Shown: positions 10,941 through 23,600 of the stretch, piece by piece | Layout: the number at the start of each line of letters is the position of its first letter | How positions within the stretch are numbered: position 1 is the first letter of the stretch | NCBI RefSeq assembly: GCF_003171515.1 | Contig: NC_089390.1 | Span: forward strand, 8,746,274-8,810,273 | DNA length: 64,000 nucleotides | Source of the DNA: Pyrenophora tritici-repentis | Lineage: Eukaryota; Ascomycota; Dothideomycetes; Pleosporales; Pleosporaceae | Reading direction: 5' to 3' | The notes under the pieces: model-generated | What the model was told of the DNA's origin: nothing | Database searches by the model: none | Seen by the model: only the letters and a program-made list of their open reading frames with translations | Program-made: the position numbers and the translations under genes

Positions 10941-12166
10941 CTATAACAAGTAGTCATCATCTCCATCCATTTTGAATAACTTCTCACTGAGATTCTGCAT
11001 AACGGTTGCCAAACAGCTGCCATCGTCCACATATGTAATAGCTTGGTTTGAAAGAATATAGCGAGCGTTGTCTGCAGCATGAACACCATAGGAGTTTTCC
11101 GAACAGATGAAGCGCTCTTCTGCTCTTTCCCATTCGGAGCTGTCACGCCGGGGAGGTGCCGTTGTCCCGGAGAGCTGGTGGAAAACTAAATTCAATGTGT
11201 CTAGATCGCACATCAATCCGGTTATCGTGAGCCACAGACGTAGCTCGAAATTCTTCAAGGTATTGCGTGCTGCCATGTTGCGCAGCTGATCTTGTGCTAA
11301 CATCATGATTTACAGGTATAGGGAGAAGTCCATTACTCAGGACGAGTCCCCGAACAACGACAGGCTTTCTTTTCTTTGCTGATCTATTTATCCCTCGGCA
11401 GATTGGTCGTATCGCGGATGTGAGCTGTAGCTCAGGCCCCACAAACCCGTCACAAAGGTTCCGGAACCCTGAGCAAGGTTGCGACAGGCCGTCAGACATT
11501 GCTACGGTTTTCTGGTAGGATCTAACAGGGCTATCCATGAACTTGTTCCTTAGCGGGCTGTTATTGTTTGGTCGTTGAACTCTGTGAGGCGAAAGCATGC
11601 TTTTGGACAGGACTGGGTCACGGGACTTCTGTATAATTGTTAAAAATACCAAACTCATAACACTTGTAAGACACACCTGGCTAGTTCCCATGGCTGCTAT
11701 GCAGCTTTGGATTTGGCTGTCTTCTATCGGGTCAACGACTGCGGCATGAGTAGCACAGGCAGAGGTATTGTCCTAAGATCGAGAAACATTAGCTTGAACC
11801 AGGGGGGAGAGGGGGCCGAGTGAAACTTGTGGAGCTCCTTACACTCGATTGAGGCAGTCCATCTGCGGTCGTGGTTCGCAAAAGAGCGAGCTCATGCACC
11901 GGTAGACGCCTTTTCCGAGCGTTTGAAGGCTTCCGAGTTTTGATATCCGCTTTCCTGACCTTGGCCTTCCGCTGGAGCCGTGAGGGAGTTGTTGAGCCAC
12001 GTTGTTTTTTAACTTGATGTAATATTCTGCGATTGTATTGTTCATCGTCACTGGTACGGCTCACGTGAAGTTTATGGATTGGCGAGCGTGGAATGTTGTA
12101 AATCAATGCTGCATCCATTCGGTCATCTGAGGACTCTTGGCGGCTTGGTGAAACTTTATTGACCAT
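10941..12166 (-). CDS. Unrecognised four-exon protein
   Basis: Proposed exons on the minus strand: 12166-11843, 11772-11677, 11628-11337 and 11296-10941 (355 aa). Introns 1 and 2 have good GTAAGG and GTGTGT donors and phase-0 junctions. Intron 3 would be only 40 nt (11336-11297), but it restores the frame. The N-terminal half is rich in Arg/Lys/Ser and looks disordered and possibly nuclear. The C-terminal exon looks folded, with predicted helices from KNFELRLWLTITG to the LSEKLFKM segment near the end, and then an acidic end. I recognise no family. An upstream exon starting in a signal-like segment at about 12306 is possible but weaker. The gene is likely real; its exact start and third intron are uncertain. 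Confidence 0.5.
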
Positions 12167-12448
12167 GTTTATCGGCGTGATAGCCGGTATTTTGAGTCTT
12201 CTGGCGACTATAGTGGGGAACTTGTGAAATCAAGAGTAGATAGTCTTACCGTGTGTGGTGTGAGCGTAGTGGAGGTGAGACTAGTAAGTAGTAGTGAGCA
12301 AGAGCGATGGCTGCCAAGGAAGCCATGACGCGGGTCCTGCCGCACGGCAATTGCGCGCCTAAGTTATGTTACGCCCCACGCGTCGCGAATGTTTGCCCAA
12401 CCTGCCGGTAAGCAAAAGAAAGTCGATTGCACGGCATATAAGAGTTGA

Positions 12449-15400
12449 ATGAGCATGTCGCACCCACCTACGCCAAAATGGCCTGCAGATGAAGTTGGTG
12501 TGCCCAGTATAGAAGGCGACGAATGCTTCGGAGACTTGGTAGACAAACTATGCCAGTCAGTCCGAGATAGCCGATGCAGTATTGATGCAATACCCTAATC
12601 GAGGCATAGGTTCTTCGAGCATACGATTAAACTGCCACATGCTTTCGAAGACCTGCGCCGGTCGCAGGAAGGACGCGCTCTACAGCCCCTGATTCACTAC
12701 CTCTCCAACCAAGTCGACCACCCTGCCCTCGTGTCCGCCCTCTTGTACGTTGAAACAACACTATACCTCTTGCACTGGGTGCAGATGCGATTATAGCTTC
12801 TGAGAAGGAACGGAGCTGACCAAAGCTAGGGCTCTGAAAGGTCATTTTTCTGCACTGGAAGAAGCCAGCGACGAGCCGGGAGTGAATGAGGCGCGAGGCT
12901 ATGCATGCGAATTTGTTGCTTGGCAGTTCTTGACAAGTCTCAAGGAAGCTGATATCATCGACTTTTTGCTGGTCGAGCTACCGCCTGCTGCCGATGCAAG
13001 CACCCCGGATACAAACAACGGATTAGGTCTCGACGAAAATGGACAGGGCTCTACACATCCGAGCGAGCAGTCGCCGCTGCTGGCCACCTCCAATACCGAA
13101 TACTTTGATCACGGCGACGCTAAGAAGTCCCGATTTGCGTCGTTGATGTCGCAATGCGAAAACCTTAGTGCGCTGGAGCTTGCGACTGTATCTGGTACGT
13201 ACCTTCAACTCGCTTCACTCTTACTGCAAAGCTTAAGCGATTACAGGCGCGAAGAAGTTCCTCTCCCAGAGACCAGTTCAAAAGATTATCAATGGCCTAT
13301 GGAAGGGGGATATTGTATTCTGGGAGACCCTTGGCCTACACTCAGTGAAAAAGCCGAAGAAGTACAACCGCAGACAGGCTGATCCCTTCTCTCGTTTACG
13401 GGTTCCGTTATATCTGAAGATATTCGAGACGCTGTTCTTCGCAGCGTTTCTAGCACTGTATTACGCAGTGTTGGTGAAGCGCAACAACACTAGGGTGACC
13501 ATCCCCGAGCTCTTGTTGTATGTGTGGATTGCTAGCTTCGCATACGATGAGTTCGCCGACTGGCTCGACGCTGGACAGACATCCTTCTATGCCTCGGACT
13601 TTTGGTAGGCTTCTCCTTACTTTTCTCTCTTTCTAGTACAAGCTAACATGGATAGGTGGACGTGGGACATAAGCATTGTCGTCGTCGGCTTTTCGTTCTG
13701 CATTATGAGTAAGCACTCCTGACTTGGCCAAATCGAACAGCTCTAACAAGCTACAGGAATCGTCGGTCTGACAACAGCAAACGCTGCCACGATCGATCTT
13801 GCGTACGATGTGCTTGGACTAGAAGCTCTCTTCCTTGTACCACGTATATTCTCTCTTTTGAGTCTGAACCGTTACTTTGGGACCCTTATTCCTTGTCTCA
13901 AAGGTCTATCTACCTTTCTCTGCTACATGTCGATACCCTACTAACTCGTGGACAGAGATGACGAAGGATTTCGTGAAATTCCTCTCCCTCGTTGTAATCC
14001 TATATCTAGGTAAGCCGACTGACGCTCTAGGGATGGTCGCCAGAATCTCACTATTGCACAGGATTCTTGACTACGTTTGTGCTGCTGGCTCGTGACAGCA
14101 GATTCAACCCGAAACAGATGGTGGGTTATAGACGTCGGCGTCCATATCACACCCCTGCTAACTTGCCGATATAGAGCTGGATTCTGGTCAAAGTTTTCTT
14201 CGGGTAAGTGAGGCTATATTGCTACTGGTATCACTCCAGCTAATGCTTTCTCAGATCTAGCTACCTAGGATTCGGTGAGTTGATACCCTGGACAACAGCT
14301 AAAGGAATGCCGACACTGCCTCCACCAGTTGCTAACAAAGCGGTGTACAGATGTCGCCGAAGAAATGTACGCATATCTTTGACTAGTGGTGTTACTGTTG
14401 CACTAACTTCGTACAGTTCGCCGTTCTTTGGTCCTCCGGTTATGGTAAGAGGATTTGGAATGCATTGCTTCGCGGTCTGCTGATCTATATGCTAGCTCAT
14501 TTTCGTCACCTTGACGAATATTCTGCTCATTACGAGCTTGATATCGCTCTTGAGCAACTCATTAAGCAAGGTACTTGAGATTTTCGTTGGTTGTCAGTGC
14601 TCCATTCACACCAGGTCGCATGCATGCCAAGCGCAGCAGAACAACGGCTCACACCCGGCTGCGCCGCTTCAATCCCAACTGCAGTCTCTCCGGGATGTGT
14701 TGCAACTGACACAGCCCTTGTTATTTTTCCGGCCACTGCTTTTGGGGTGTGATACAGCCACATCGGGGCGGCTCAACACCAGCATCATCACAATCACATC
14801 TTTCCCTGTTACCCTGCCACCCATGAATAGTGTGTCGCAGTTGGCCGCATTGGATTTGTTGTGGTAATATGGGGCATTTCTAACGTCGAATAGGTGTTGG
14901 ATCATGCGCGAGACGAATATCTCTTCATGTTCGTACCCACTGTACTCATTGCCCCTTCTCAAACACTGACCGCAGCGACAATGCAGTTATTCCGTTTACG
15001 TACTCGAAGCATCGAGTTCGAAAAGGTTGACATACTTCCTGCCTCCACTCGTAAGTATGCCTTTCGTACTATTATCGGGTTGAAAAAGCGGGCATTAAGC
15101 GCCGGCCCGCATAACGGCCAATCGACATAGCCTCATCACCACACTGGGTGATGCACTCGAAACCAACCAGTCCAAGCTTTGTGCTCGGTTCCTGGAGGCA
15201 GCATCGTGCGGGTTCTCTGCCGTCGTCATTTTACGGACGAGCCTCGTTCTGCCGCCCAGGCATCATCCTCGAATCAAGACTGCTGCAAATCCTTGTGGGC
15301 CCTTGATGGACTCATCTCCACAGTGGTCCTCACCATTGCAAGGCTGACCAGGCTCCAGAATCTCATTCCGCTAGTCATTCGACCGTTGCGGCTCATTCTG

Positions 15401-15787
15401 CCTTCTGAGCGGCTTCGGGGTGCTCGCATCGTCTTGCTCAAAGCTACTCATCTACCCTTCGTATTCGCGATCTGGGCGTTTGAGCACCTTGCCCATGCCC
15501 GCACACGCGACGCTAAAGTGACGTCGTTTAGCGGTCCTCAAACACACGCACTGCCCAAGAGGCCCCCTCGTCTGCCTGTGAACTCGCCGCGCCTACTCAT
15601 GGCAGATGCGCAAAGCAATGTGGGAAGGATGCAACAAATGAATTGGTCCCACACCCGAGCAGGGTTTACAGAACCTGATGCTCAGTTGAAGACACTAGTT
15701 GCAAGACTCTCGACGCAAGTAGAAGAACTCACCGCGATGGTGTCGCAGCTCCAGGACCAACGCGAAGCGAGCACGTCGGCCGCTTAA
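12449..15787 (+). CDS. YVC1: Vacuolar TRP-type calcium channel (Yvc1/TRPY)
   Basis: Sixteen exons can be joined in phase: 12449-12555, 12610-12744, 12830-13194, 13247-13604, 13656-13708, 13757-13903, 13956-14009, 14062-14120, 14175-14203, 14255-14274, 14351-14366, 14417-14444, 14496-14570, 14894-14928, 14987-15050 and 15359-15787 (657 aa). The N-terminal cytosolic domain (1-270) has the family's NEARGYACEFVAWQFL motif. Six membrane spans follow. The pore region reads SYLGFDVAEEISPFFGPPVM, then the last helix NILLITSLISLLSNSL. After it come HARDEYLF, SVYVLEAS and a LIPLVIRPLRLILPSERL block typical of fungal TRPY channels. A C-terminal coiled coil ends the protein. In yeast this channel releases vacuolar Ca2+ on osmotic shock. 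Two ATGs (12449, 12455) could start it. Several exons are very small, and two introns exceed 300 nt. Confidence 0.88.
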
Positions 15788-16561
15788 TGGCCGGCGCTTC
15801 CAGCCGCGGGAATGTAGGTAGATTTTGTTAAGGATGAGCAACACGAATACGGTTACAAATCAAGACGATCTCGCATGTTCCTCATGGAAAGTAGTCCAAC
15901 AGGTGCACATGGGAAGTGGGGTGTCGTTGTCTCACTTTCGTGACAACTTTGGGGCCAGAAATGGATGAACGATCAACGACAGACACAGGCAGGTCCTCTT
16001 CGCAGCTGGACAGTCTCATGGGCACGTCCATCGGGCAAGGGTACAACCGCCCTCACCCTCTTGCGCCTCAAGCTCCGGGCGGCGCAGGGATTTTGTCTTC
16101 GGCCCGCTAAGGCCTAGCTGTTAGGTATACCCGACGGAATGGTTCACCTACAGCCCGGTCAAGCCGCCACCCACTGCATACCCCTGTACACTGCTTCATA
16201 GCCCCATCAAGCTAACAACAGGCGCCTGCCGCGTAGGTAGGCGGCTCGAGCACTCTTCATGCTGTCCATGTCTAGCATAATTTCGGAGTCTGCCTAACAC
16301 TCAAAAGCCCACTGTTTGAACGTATGCTTCGAGAATGCACTGGCGCGGCATCCAAATCGACGTTTGATCTCGGATCTGGCAAGGCTGCTCACGCACTGCA
16401 TCGCACAGATATAACTCGCCCTGGAACGCCCTGCAGTTGCTATTCTCATTCAGCTTCTACCCCATCATTCCCCTCTTTGCTTGTCTCCATACCGCACCAA
16501 TCTGGTTCACCACAAAGACTTCATAACTTGTTTGCATCCATCCCTTCCATACCTTTTCATC
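15788..16561. other. Intergenic region upstream of the C2H2 factor
   Basis: 774 bp with no convincing ORF, presumably holding the 3' UTR of YVC1 and the promoter and 5' leader of the zinc-finger gene. The 200 bp before the start are pyrimidine-rich, as is common in fungal promoters. Confidence 0.4.
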
Positions 16562-17684
16562 ATGATGTACCCGGACCAGCCTACGCCACCCTTCAACTCA
16601 CCCTACCAACACCACGCATCACGGACAGGCTCTCTACTTGAATCACCTTACCCTTCACCAGGACAACAGGACCCGCGATCAAAGTACCCGCAGGGGCTTG
16701 GCTTATATGAGGGCCCGCATGCATATGCAAACGGTCTGCCACCATCACCCCAACCCTCAGAAGACTGGTGCAACCAGTTCCATCACACTGCCACACAAGA
16801 AGTCATTGCCGACCCTTATGTCTCGGGAGCTTTCGAACATCCAGTCTCTCGATCTCCTCAACCTTGGAACCCACCTCAGACGTCTCCGCGCTCCTCTTTA
16901 TCCTATACTCGCGAAATGTCGGCCTTCTCGCATGATGGCTCAGAGCATACATACTCGAGGGCCAAGATCGAACCCTCCGGGTGGGGTCCAGATGCCTGCT
17001 ACGGCACTGAAGCACCTGTGGAAATGACTGGAATTCCATCTTCAGGCCAATCGCCACTCACAGTTGCTCCAGACCGGCTCAGTGCAAACATGTACTCATA
17101 CGAGAGCGCATACACATCACCCGCCATGCCCCGATACGAACAGCTGCCAGTGTTTGATTATTCCAACCGCCCATACGAGAGACAGCCCTCGGAAGAAAGC
17201 ATTGGTAGCCAGCGCTCGCGACGCACACGCTCTAGCTATAGTGCTGCTCGTGGACGAACTCGTAATCGCAGATACACGGACCCTGCCCATGCGCCATTCC
17301 ACTGCGAGATTTGCCCTGAGAAGGGCTTTGCCAGGCGTTACAATTACAACCAGCATATGCTCACGCACGATCAAGACCGCAAGAAGGAAAATTTGTGCCC
17401 ACACCCTGGATGTGACAAGCGATTTGTACGCAAGACAGATCTGGCGCGGCATGACATCAGTGTGCATCAGAAGGTCAAACCATATCATTGCACAAGGTGC
17501 TCTTCAGCGTTCCCTCGCAAAGACACACTGCGCAGGTAAACAACACTCGCACGGGCTTTCCAATGGATTGCGCTAACAAGTTGCTAGACATGAAGATGAC
17601 GGTTGTCCTCGCCGCAACGAAGTCATGACCGCGGACCCCATGATATCCCATGACTCGTTTTCGAATATTAGCCCGCGAATATAA
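16562..17684 (+). CDS. C2H2 zinc-finger transcription factor
   Basis: Two exons: 16562-17535 and 17588-17684 (356 aa). The intron has GTAAAC and a GCTAACAAG branch site. Residues 1-235 are Pro/Ser/Tyr/Gln-rich and disordered, as in activation regions. An Arg-rich linker then precedes three zinc fingers (about 262-345). Finger one is C-x2-C...H-x3-H starting FHCEICPEKGF. Finger two is C-x4-C...H-x4-H starting LCPHPGCDKRF. Finger three, YHCTRCSSAFPRKDTLRRHE, is completed across the intron. The start is at MMYPDQ because upstream sequence in the same frame looks like untranslated leader. It is a nuclear DNA-binding regulator by family; its targets are unknown. The neighbours give no hint of a regulated cluster. 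Confidence 0.85.
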
Positions 17685-20600
17685 GAGATACGTGGATGTA
17701 TATGGCATCTGATCAGAATGTGCTTGAGGCGGGGTAATGGTGTCAAAGGGGTTACTACTGCATTCTGTCCAAGTTTGAGTTTTTGATGATATTGTTTGTT
17801 TTGCGTGGGAGGAAATTTGCATACATGGCGTTTTGGGGGCTAGGAAGAATGCGAGCAATAGACAGACTCCAGTCGCATATCGAGGTTGCCTGGCTTCGCT
17901 CCATGTTGGCCCCTCAATTTTCTCTGAACAACTATGATGACGCTGTTCCACATGTGCTCAATGACCTGATTGCATGGTAGAAAATCAAATCAAGACAGCC
18001 TTGCCTAGAAGCCTTAGCATCTGAAAATCGATTGGGCGACGCCACTGTCCTGAGTGCCTGGCTTTTGGCTGCAATGAGCCGGCACTGCCCACAAACGTCT
18101 TTCTTGTACCACCCATCGCAAACGGGCATGGCGTGGAGATCACTACCACAAGCCACCGTGGACGACCCATGTCAAGCAGACTAAAACCTCTTGGATGGGT
18201 CCTGTTTGTGAAATGCTGCAGGTTGTGCAGGCTCTAAGCGCCTTCTCGCCCACCCCGCCTCTGAGTGGCCCACGATACGCTGGGGCTGCGGCACGGCGAT
18301 GCCGCTTACAAATGGGCCCATTTGTTAGACGCAGGACGCTCCTTTGCTGGTTATAGTACCTATATTTCAGCGCAAGGTTCAGTCGCGAGCGGTCTTCGTA
18401 ACAGGCATAACGGGCGCCTGTTGCTCATCAGTGTTGGAGCGGTTGTTCGTGGACCGCAGCGACCCCGGTCCACCATGGCACATCAACCCCGGGAGTTCTC
18501 TCTGCAACTTACCCGTCTCTCTCAAAGACTAGAGCATAGCGTCGCGGCGGGCGCTTAATGCTTGGTCGTCTGCGCTCGTCTTATCTGGCTCGAGCCACGT
18601 CGGTTCGCACGACCTCTAGCTGCAGCTGTCAAGGCCGCTAGTCCTATTGCGTCACGGCAACAAAGCTCTTTCACCCTAAACCCCCATCGACCTACCCGTT
18701 CTGTCCTCCTCGTTTCGACGCGTCTCTTCGCTAACTTCGCTTACCCTGAACGTTGCAGGACCCGTTGCAATAACGGTCATTTGCTGCTTACACCCGCCAG
18801 TTTGGTCGAATCACACCCGGCCCTGCACGCTATATGGCCCCTAGCACCCTTCACTTTCCTGCCGTGTCGTAGGCGACATCGTCCGCGTCCTTGCTGGCCG
18901 CACCGACTCTGGAATGACGGCACTGGAGGCTGGAGAAAAGAGGATGAGTCTGGGCGAGACACGCCACAAGTTCAACGCGCGCCACTCAGGTGACGGCCGT
19001 CACATGCGAGTGACAGCCGGTGCGGTACCCTCTTCACGTCCAAGTCGGGCTAGCTCTGTCGCTCGGCATTACTAATTCATTTGTCTATGTTCCTGCCGCG
19101 GAGCGAAGAACAAGTCACCCGGACTGGACCGGTCTCTCGTCAGTAGCCAAGCCCTCTATGACTGATACCTGCTGCTGTAGTGCATCGCAGCCAGATCGCT
19201 GGGACCGTCTCTGCTAATCGGCACATCTTCGCAATCACCTCCACTTTCACTCTAGAGTTCTGCCAATATCCGTCAGTCAAAGTCCCTGGTGACATGTCTA
19301 TACCGGCATCGCTCCACTCCTTCATTGGGTATCAGCTCGTGAAACAATCACACCCTGAGCGGTTTGGAGCCAGTCTCCGTCCACCACTGTAACTCATCTT
19401 TGCTGAGGGGCATTGGGCACAGTGTCGAGCCTCGCTTGATGCAAAATGCACCGTGCCCGACCCAGATAGCACCGTCAACATGTTACTCAAACCCAACAAT
19501 ACAACACACGAACCGATAACGGGGTTGTGTGTGCAATATACAGCAATCTACCATGCGACCAACCGCCCCATGATACCGGGGAGAATGGCAGGTGGTACAG
19601 CTGCGAACACCACCCGACACGATGCAGGAAGTCGCATACGCTCATCTCCTCGAGCTGCTCCGACCAACGCCGGGGGCGAAAACGAGAAATGCTTTGACAA
19701 CATCAATACTTACTTTGTTTCATGCTTGCGCATCGAGCAGCCCAGGTGTTCCTGTTGTGACTGCGCTGAAGGCCCGCTTCTGAGACGCACAGTTTCGCAC
19801 TGGGCAGCTTGGGAATTCCTCACATGACGCGGGCTCATTTGGCGTCTGACAGATGTGTTCCTTCCCGCCCATTGCAGTCCGCTGCGGGGGCTGTGGATGT
19901 GCAGCAACGAGCCGCAAAATGAAAAGGTCGCCCTCCTATCTACAACACAAATGCAGGTACGTGTCGAGTCAGCGATGAAAATCTCGCTTGGCAGCTGTTT
20001 GCATCTTTGTAGCGTACAATGATCTGGGCACATGGAGGTGCTTAGTGGCAGCCACTTGTGCTCCAGCAGGTCGGCATTCAGGTTGCTGGGAAACCACAAA
20101 CATGGCGCTGGAAACACTTGGTTGACACAGCATCGCGCAAATGCCATGCAAGACCTCTTCCAAACGCCATGTTGCGCAAGTAGCCATGCGCAAGGCGCTA
20201 GACGGGCGTTTCCAAGAATCCAAGTAAATCGACAAGGCGTTAAGAGCCAGGAGCCGCGATGCTTCCGCCGCCCGCGCGAACTGCCTTATCCCTGCTAGCG
20301 AAGCGCATCACGGCGCTTATATGCCGCGATAGACGCCCACTCGCTAGAGTCGTGTACAACGCAGCTAAAAACAACGTCACATCTCGGATCTCTATTGCCC
20401 CGCGCTTCCACATCTGGCAAACCTAGATGACACTATCCCGAACACAGATGCACTTCTCATCTTATCTCGGCATCGTGTAAATGCTTGGACAGTTTCGGAT
20501 TCGGACACCTTGCCGTGACAGTAACAGGGTTGAAGGAATGTGAGGTTACGACTGCCTACCGTAAGGCCTCCCATCCTCCGCTTGTCAGGCTTAGGCATTC

Positions 20601-23600
20601 AATGCCGAAACTATGTACACACTGCGGAGCAGCCCGCGATCCCCTGCAGAGCTAGTGTCCTTACCGCACGCCATGGTGATCTCGTCTTGAACATGGCAAA
20701 CCGCATTTCCAGTCCCATGGTCCTTGCGTATTACAAACACGAGTACCAGAAGACATCAGACCCACGAAAGAGAACGTGCGATCTCCCAAGTACAGCGCCA
20801 TTTTTTCATATCCTCTCGGGAATCTAACGGATAATTTTAGCAGTTTTTTCCGGACTTCGCTTGGAGCTCATCAGGGTTTTCGCATGTACATCACTTCGAT
20901 CACAAGCAAGCCAACCGTTCAAGCCCCTTATGATAGCCCGCTATCTCCGGATATGGCTTGCGCCTTCCCCGACCAATCGTTCGGCGCATTGCACGGACTG
21001 GTTACTGGTTGTAGATGCGGGCCGAACTGTATGTGGTATCGCGAAAACTGACATTATGCAAATGCCCACCCCAAAATCCGGGAGCTGGGTACGCTTGTTG
21101 CCATGGTTCCTTGGCGAAACACATCCTACGATTGAACCGGAAGGCGACGAGCTGCATACTATTTGTGGTTAGTTTACGTGCCGTGCATCTGTGCATGATA
21201 TCTCCACAAGCCGGCAAAGATGGTTCGCCGAGATGATGCTAGCAACTATGCCGAAGAAGAACAGAAGGCCACAAAAAATATCGTGCAGTCAACAGGCCTG
21301 CGATCATCCTGGCGTATGGTATAGCCAGCCGCCGTGCTTCGTGCTGCTTGGGAAAGTCGATCATGAAATATTGGGGGCTCGGCGGGTTTCCGAGCCGCCT
21401 GTTGAAACACGGATGTGATGCCGCAAGAATGGCCTCTAGTCGTGCACATTTTGTGTGCTAGCGGCTTCGGATACCGACTGTCACAACCAACCTCGCCAGG
21501 TTCGGGGTTGTCCCCAAACAGCTAGAGCTCTTGGCACAAGCTACCGCGTCGACCTCGCCTCGGCACTCTTGTTGCAATCTGCCTACTTGAGTACTGTTTG
21601 TAGTCTCTCCTGTCAAGATCTAATTCAGCTGTGTCAAGCTCAAACAGTCTAGCAAAAGCGCTGAAGTGTGGGAAACAGCCAATGACCCCCGGACCCCTTT
21701 TCATCCACAACGTTGTGGCACGGTCAGATCTGAGCGGTAGCTGGGACCTCCCGCAACCGTTTGCTTTCGACAAGCAGCCGTTCCTCCGAGATCCTCGACT
21801 CAATGTGTCGTACGTGCAACATTGGCGCACCGTCATGTCGAACGACGAACAAGGCGTATGCGGAAAGCGTTTACAGCCCGTGGGGAATGAACCTAGATCC
21901 TCTTCATTTCGCTTGCGGGGGAGCACTACTCTGCACTTCTAGCTCCATCATCGTACCACCAACGAGAAACACAAATAACTGCAAGATAGGTAGAGCTATG
22001 CTCGCATGCTGCACTTGGATGACACCACGTCCACTCCGCTGGTAGCGATTGAGCTGTACGTCACACAATCCTACACCAATGATCGTCTCATACATCCTTT
22101 TCAACCAACAGCATCGGAAACGTGCGCATCCTTAAACTTGAGGCCTTCCTGGTGGTGACGTCCTTCACCAGCAAGATCACCAACGGGTGGAGAGGCCAAC
22201 ACATCGACCGTGCAGTCCAACGCTCAGATGAACCGCAGCGAACCTATGACAATAGGGTTCGCCTCTCCCAGGATTATCTCGTACATACCTGTTATAACAC
22301 GTGCTAAACGCTGTGCCTTCTCGTGGCCATTGATTACGCGCCGAGCGCCTGTCGATCTATAGCACCAATGGAATCATCAACCGCCCTGCATTCAGCCCCT
22401 CACATTTCGTAAAAGACAACAAAAATGTGGGTATATGCGTTAATGCACAGGATCTTGCCTGACCTGGATGAGCTCTGTTTGAAAAGAGTAAGTGATAAAC
22501 GGACATTATCGTTAATTGACAGGCGTGAATGGCGGCAAAATTCTTCACAACTTTTCGCGCCTGGGTAGATCCCGAGTGCAACGGCACGCGGTAAACGAGG
22601 ACGGGAAGGGAGATTACCGGAAACCGAGATGTCCGTAACTCCAGCATCCCGTACGCAATAGGCTGTGTACTTCCGTCCAGGACAGTAACACAAGCTGACC
22701 GGTTCATGTGGGGTAGTGGTAGTCTCGGTAACATGTCCAGCCAGCTACCTGCAGCATACAGAGTGGAGCTACTCGGAGAGCGAGCAATTGTGCGCTTTCA
22801 GCCACTGGTAGGCTGCAAGTGAGCAGGGAAGAACTAGGACTCAAGGACCGTGAGGACCTTGCAGGACGAGGAAGACGTGCAGGTAAGCTTCCGTGCCTCG
22901 TGGGTGAGGCTACTGCCTACGATAGGGCGACCGTGAGACACAACACCACCTTTTCTCTCGGCCCCACGCACACTTTGAAGCGATTGTCAAATAAGCATGG
23001 TTCAGGACTGGGGCGATAACTCATATCGATACGAGTTCGTCATCTGCCTGTTTTGTTGGCCCACCACCTCAAGCGTCCCCACGCGCCTAAAGCCGCTGAA
23101 GAAGCGCGGCTTCCGCCCCCACGTTGTGTAACTTCTGTATGTTGCACCTCTGCGTAGCAAAATGATATCAAACGTCCTGTACGATGATGATTCTAGCTAA
23201 GAATCTGCTCTGCATGCTGCGCTTTCCCGGCTGCTTTGAGCCACCGGCAGTATCCACTGTGCCATAGCCACCACACTAAGGGCCACCCTTTGCACCAAAG
23301 TAGCACACCAGCCGTGCGAAAACCCAAGTCTACGGTACCCTTCCACCCCTTCAGCCTCATACCCCCAAGGCATCACCTCAGCGGCGAGTCAGTTGAGGCC
23401 TTGGTTCCCGTGGGGCTCTCAAGTTTGACCAAGGGTCATCGTACGATGATGCTGCTCAGCTGAACGAGAATCCGCAACAAAAAAAGGCCGATACATGTGA
23501 TTGACATGCTGCGGATCATTGGGAATGGGATGGGAGAAAGGGAGGGGGGAGAGCAACCCTGCACGTTCATTTGATGGGCGGAATAGTTCGCTTGTCACAC

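Noticed and set aside
12198..12216. Partial match (CTGGCGACTATAGTGG) to the core of the MITE-like element
   Set aside because: Only about 16 bp match and neither inverted end is present, so it may be chance.
14894..15050. Splicing of YVC1 exon 14 at 14932 with a GTACCC donor
   Set aside because: It inserts RQCSY before SVYVLEAS. The donor at 14929 (GTTCGT) gives LFIYSVYVLEAS, which fits the family and a 58-nt intron.
18675..18690. Telomere-like CCCTAAACCCCC
   Set aside because: A single occurrence, not a tandem array.
18265..19827. Several 60-145-codon ORFs in the gene-free region
   Set aside because: They overlap on both strands, show no domain, no splice chain and no composition typical of proteins.
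21522..22734. Overlapping ORFs of 94-134 codons on both strands
   Set aside because: Sequences look random (many Cys, Arg and Ser without order) and no exon logic was found.
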